DNA from: Bacteroidota bacterium
GTDB taxonomy: Bacteria; Bacteroidota; Ignavibacteria; UBA10030; UBA8401
Assembly (NCBI GenBank): GCA_030824295.1
Contig: JAVBYA010000190.1
Span: forward strand, 1 to 7,024
Length of the DNA stretch: 7,024 bases
Reading direction: 5' to 3'
Part shown: positions 6,701 to 7,024 of the stretch, one piece after another
Layout: every line of letters starts with the position of its first letter
Numbering within the stretch: position 1 is the stretch's first letter
Position numbers and translations under genes: made by a program
The notes under the pieces: model-generated
Told to the model about the DNA's origin: nothing
Seen by the model: only the letters and a program-made list of their open reading frames with translations
Database searches by the model: none

Positions 6701-7024
6701 TCAATTGCTGGTACGTTCCCTGCGCGCCATCATGGCCGCACCGACGATCGCTACCAGCAGGATCACCGAGGCGATCTCGAACGGCAGCACGTGCGTGGTG
6801 ATGAGTGCTGCACCGATCTCTTTCGACGTGGTCTCTGCCGTCAGCGGTGTCAGCTGTGAATTGACGAACCAGTCGCTCGTATAAAAGATACCGCCGAGCA
6901 TCCCTGCCACGGCTGCTACCACGCTCACTGCCGGAAGCACGTTGAGCGAACCGGAACGGATATCGATGCTGACCGTGTTGGTGGTGAGCATCACACCGAA
7001 CAGCAGCAGCACCAGGATACCGCC
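6701..7024 (-). CDS. nuoJ: NADH-quinone oxidoreductase subunit J, C-terminal part (5' end outside window)
   Basis: Complex I membrane subunit (ND6 homologue) that joins the quinone-reducing arm to the proton pumps. The frame is open to the right edge, so the start lies outside; an internal GTG at 7010-7012 is not the start. The 107 visible residues begin GGILVLLLFGVMLTTN, the third helix, with the glycine-rich pi-bulge region that is the family's hallmark. Next comes a helix around VLPAVSVVAAVAGMLGGIFY, a loop of about 30 residues, and the last helix in LPFEIASVILLVAIVGAAM with a short basic end, ARRERTSN. The PFE-ASV-LLVA-VGA pattern is characteristic of NuoJ. It is the first visible gene of a nuoJKLMN run; nuoA-I would be expected further right, but this cannot be seen. 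Confidence 0.95.
   Translation of the reverse strand, partial: GGILVLLLFGVMLTTNTVSIDIRSGSLNVLPAVSVVAAVAGMLGGIFYTSDWFVNSQLTPLTAETTSKEIGAALITTHVLPFEIASVILLVAIVGAAMMARRERTSN

Noticed and set aside
7010..7012. GTG as the start of nuoJ
   Set aside because: The frame stays open upstream and encodes GGIL, part of the conserved third helix, so the true start lies beyond the window.

Overview
The window is an ordinary chromosomal stretch of a bacterium. It holds the distal half of a respiratory complex I operon (nuoJ-nuoK-nuoL-nuoM-nuoN, minus strand), the 3' end of a type III pantothenate kinase gene (coaX, plus strand), and a REP-associated tyrosine transposase (RAYT) gene lodged between these two converging genes. 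The likely host is a member of the Bacteroidota/Chlorobiota/Ignavibacteria (FCB) group. This rests on the type III pantothenate kinase, the style of the Nuo proteins, a GC content in the high 50s (hand count of samples), and start codons without Shine-Dalgarno sequences. The assignment is inference and only moderately secure.

Layout from left to right. Positions 1-337 are the C-terminal part of CoaX. Positions 338-473 are a short intergenic stretch with one hairpin just after coaX and a second ending one base before the transposase start codon. Positions 474-1160 are the RAYT gene, clearly more AT-rich than its neighbours. Its last part runs through a perfect 17-bp inverted repeat (1035-1077) and then antisense into the end of nuoN. 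From 1088 to the right edge the minus strand carries nuoN, nuoM, nuoL, nuoK and the C-terminal part of nuoJ, with gaps of 43, 48, -1 and 57 nt. nuoJ is cut by the window edge. No gene-free stretch exceeds 300 bases.

How the genes work together. NuoL, NuoM and NuoN are the three antiporter-like proton-pumping subunits of complex I. NuoK and NuoJ are small membrane subunits linking them to the quinone-reducing arm. All the charged membrane residues I looked for are present, so the complex looks functional. CoaX makes 4'-phosphopantothenate for coenzyme A and has no evident functional link to complex I; the two merely converge.

The most interesting part is 338-1090. The transposase gene sits between two hairpins that share the core CTTCGGAA/TTCCGAAG. 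A near-perfect 11-bp direct repeat (389-399 and 1078-1088) may mark the insertion footprint. A start-proximal hairpin may throttle transposase translation. I see no CRISPR array, tRNA, rRNA, defence system or clearly new multi-gene system here.
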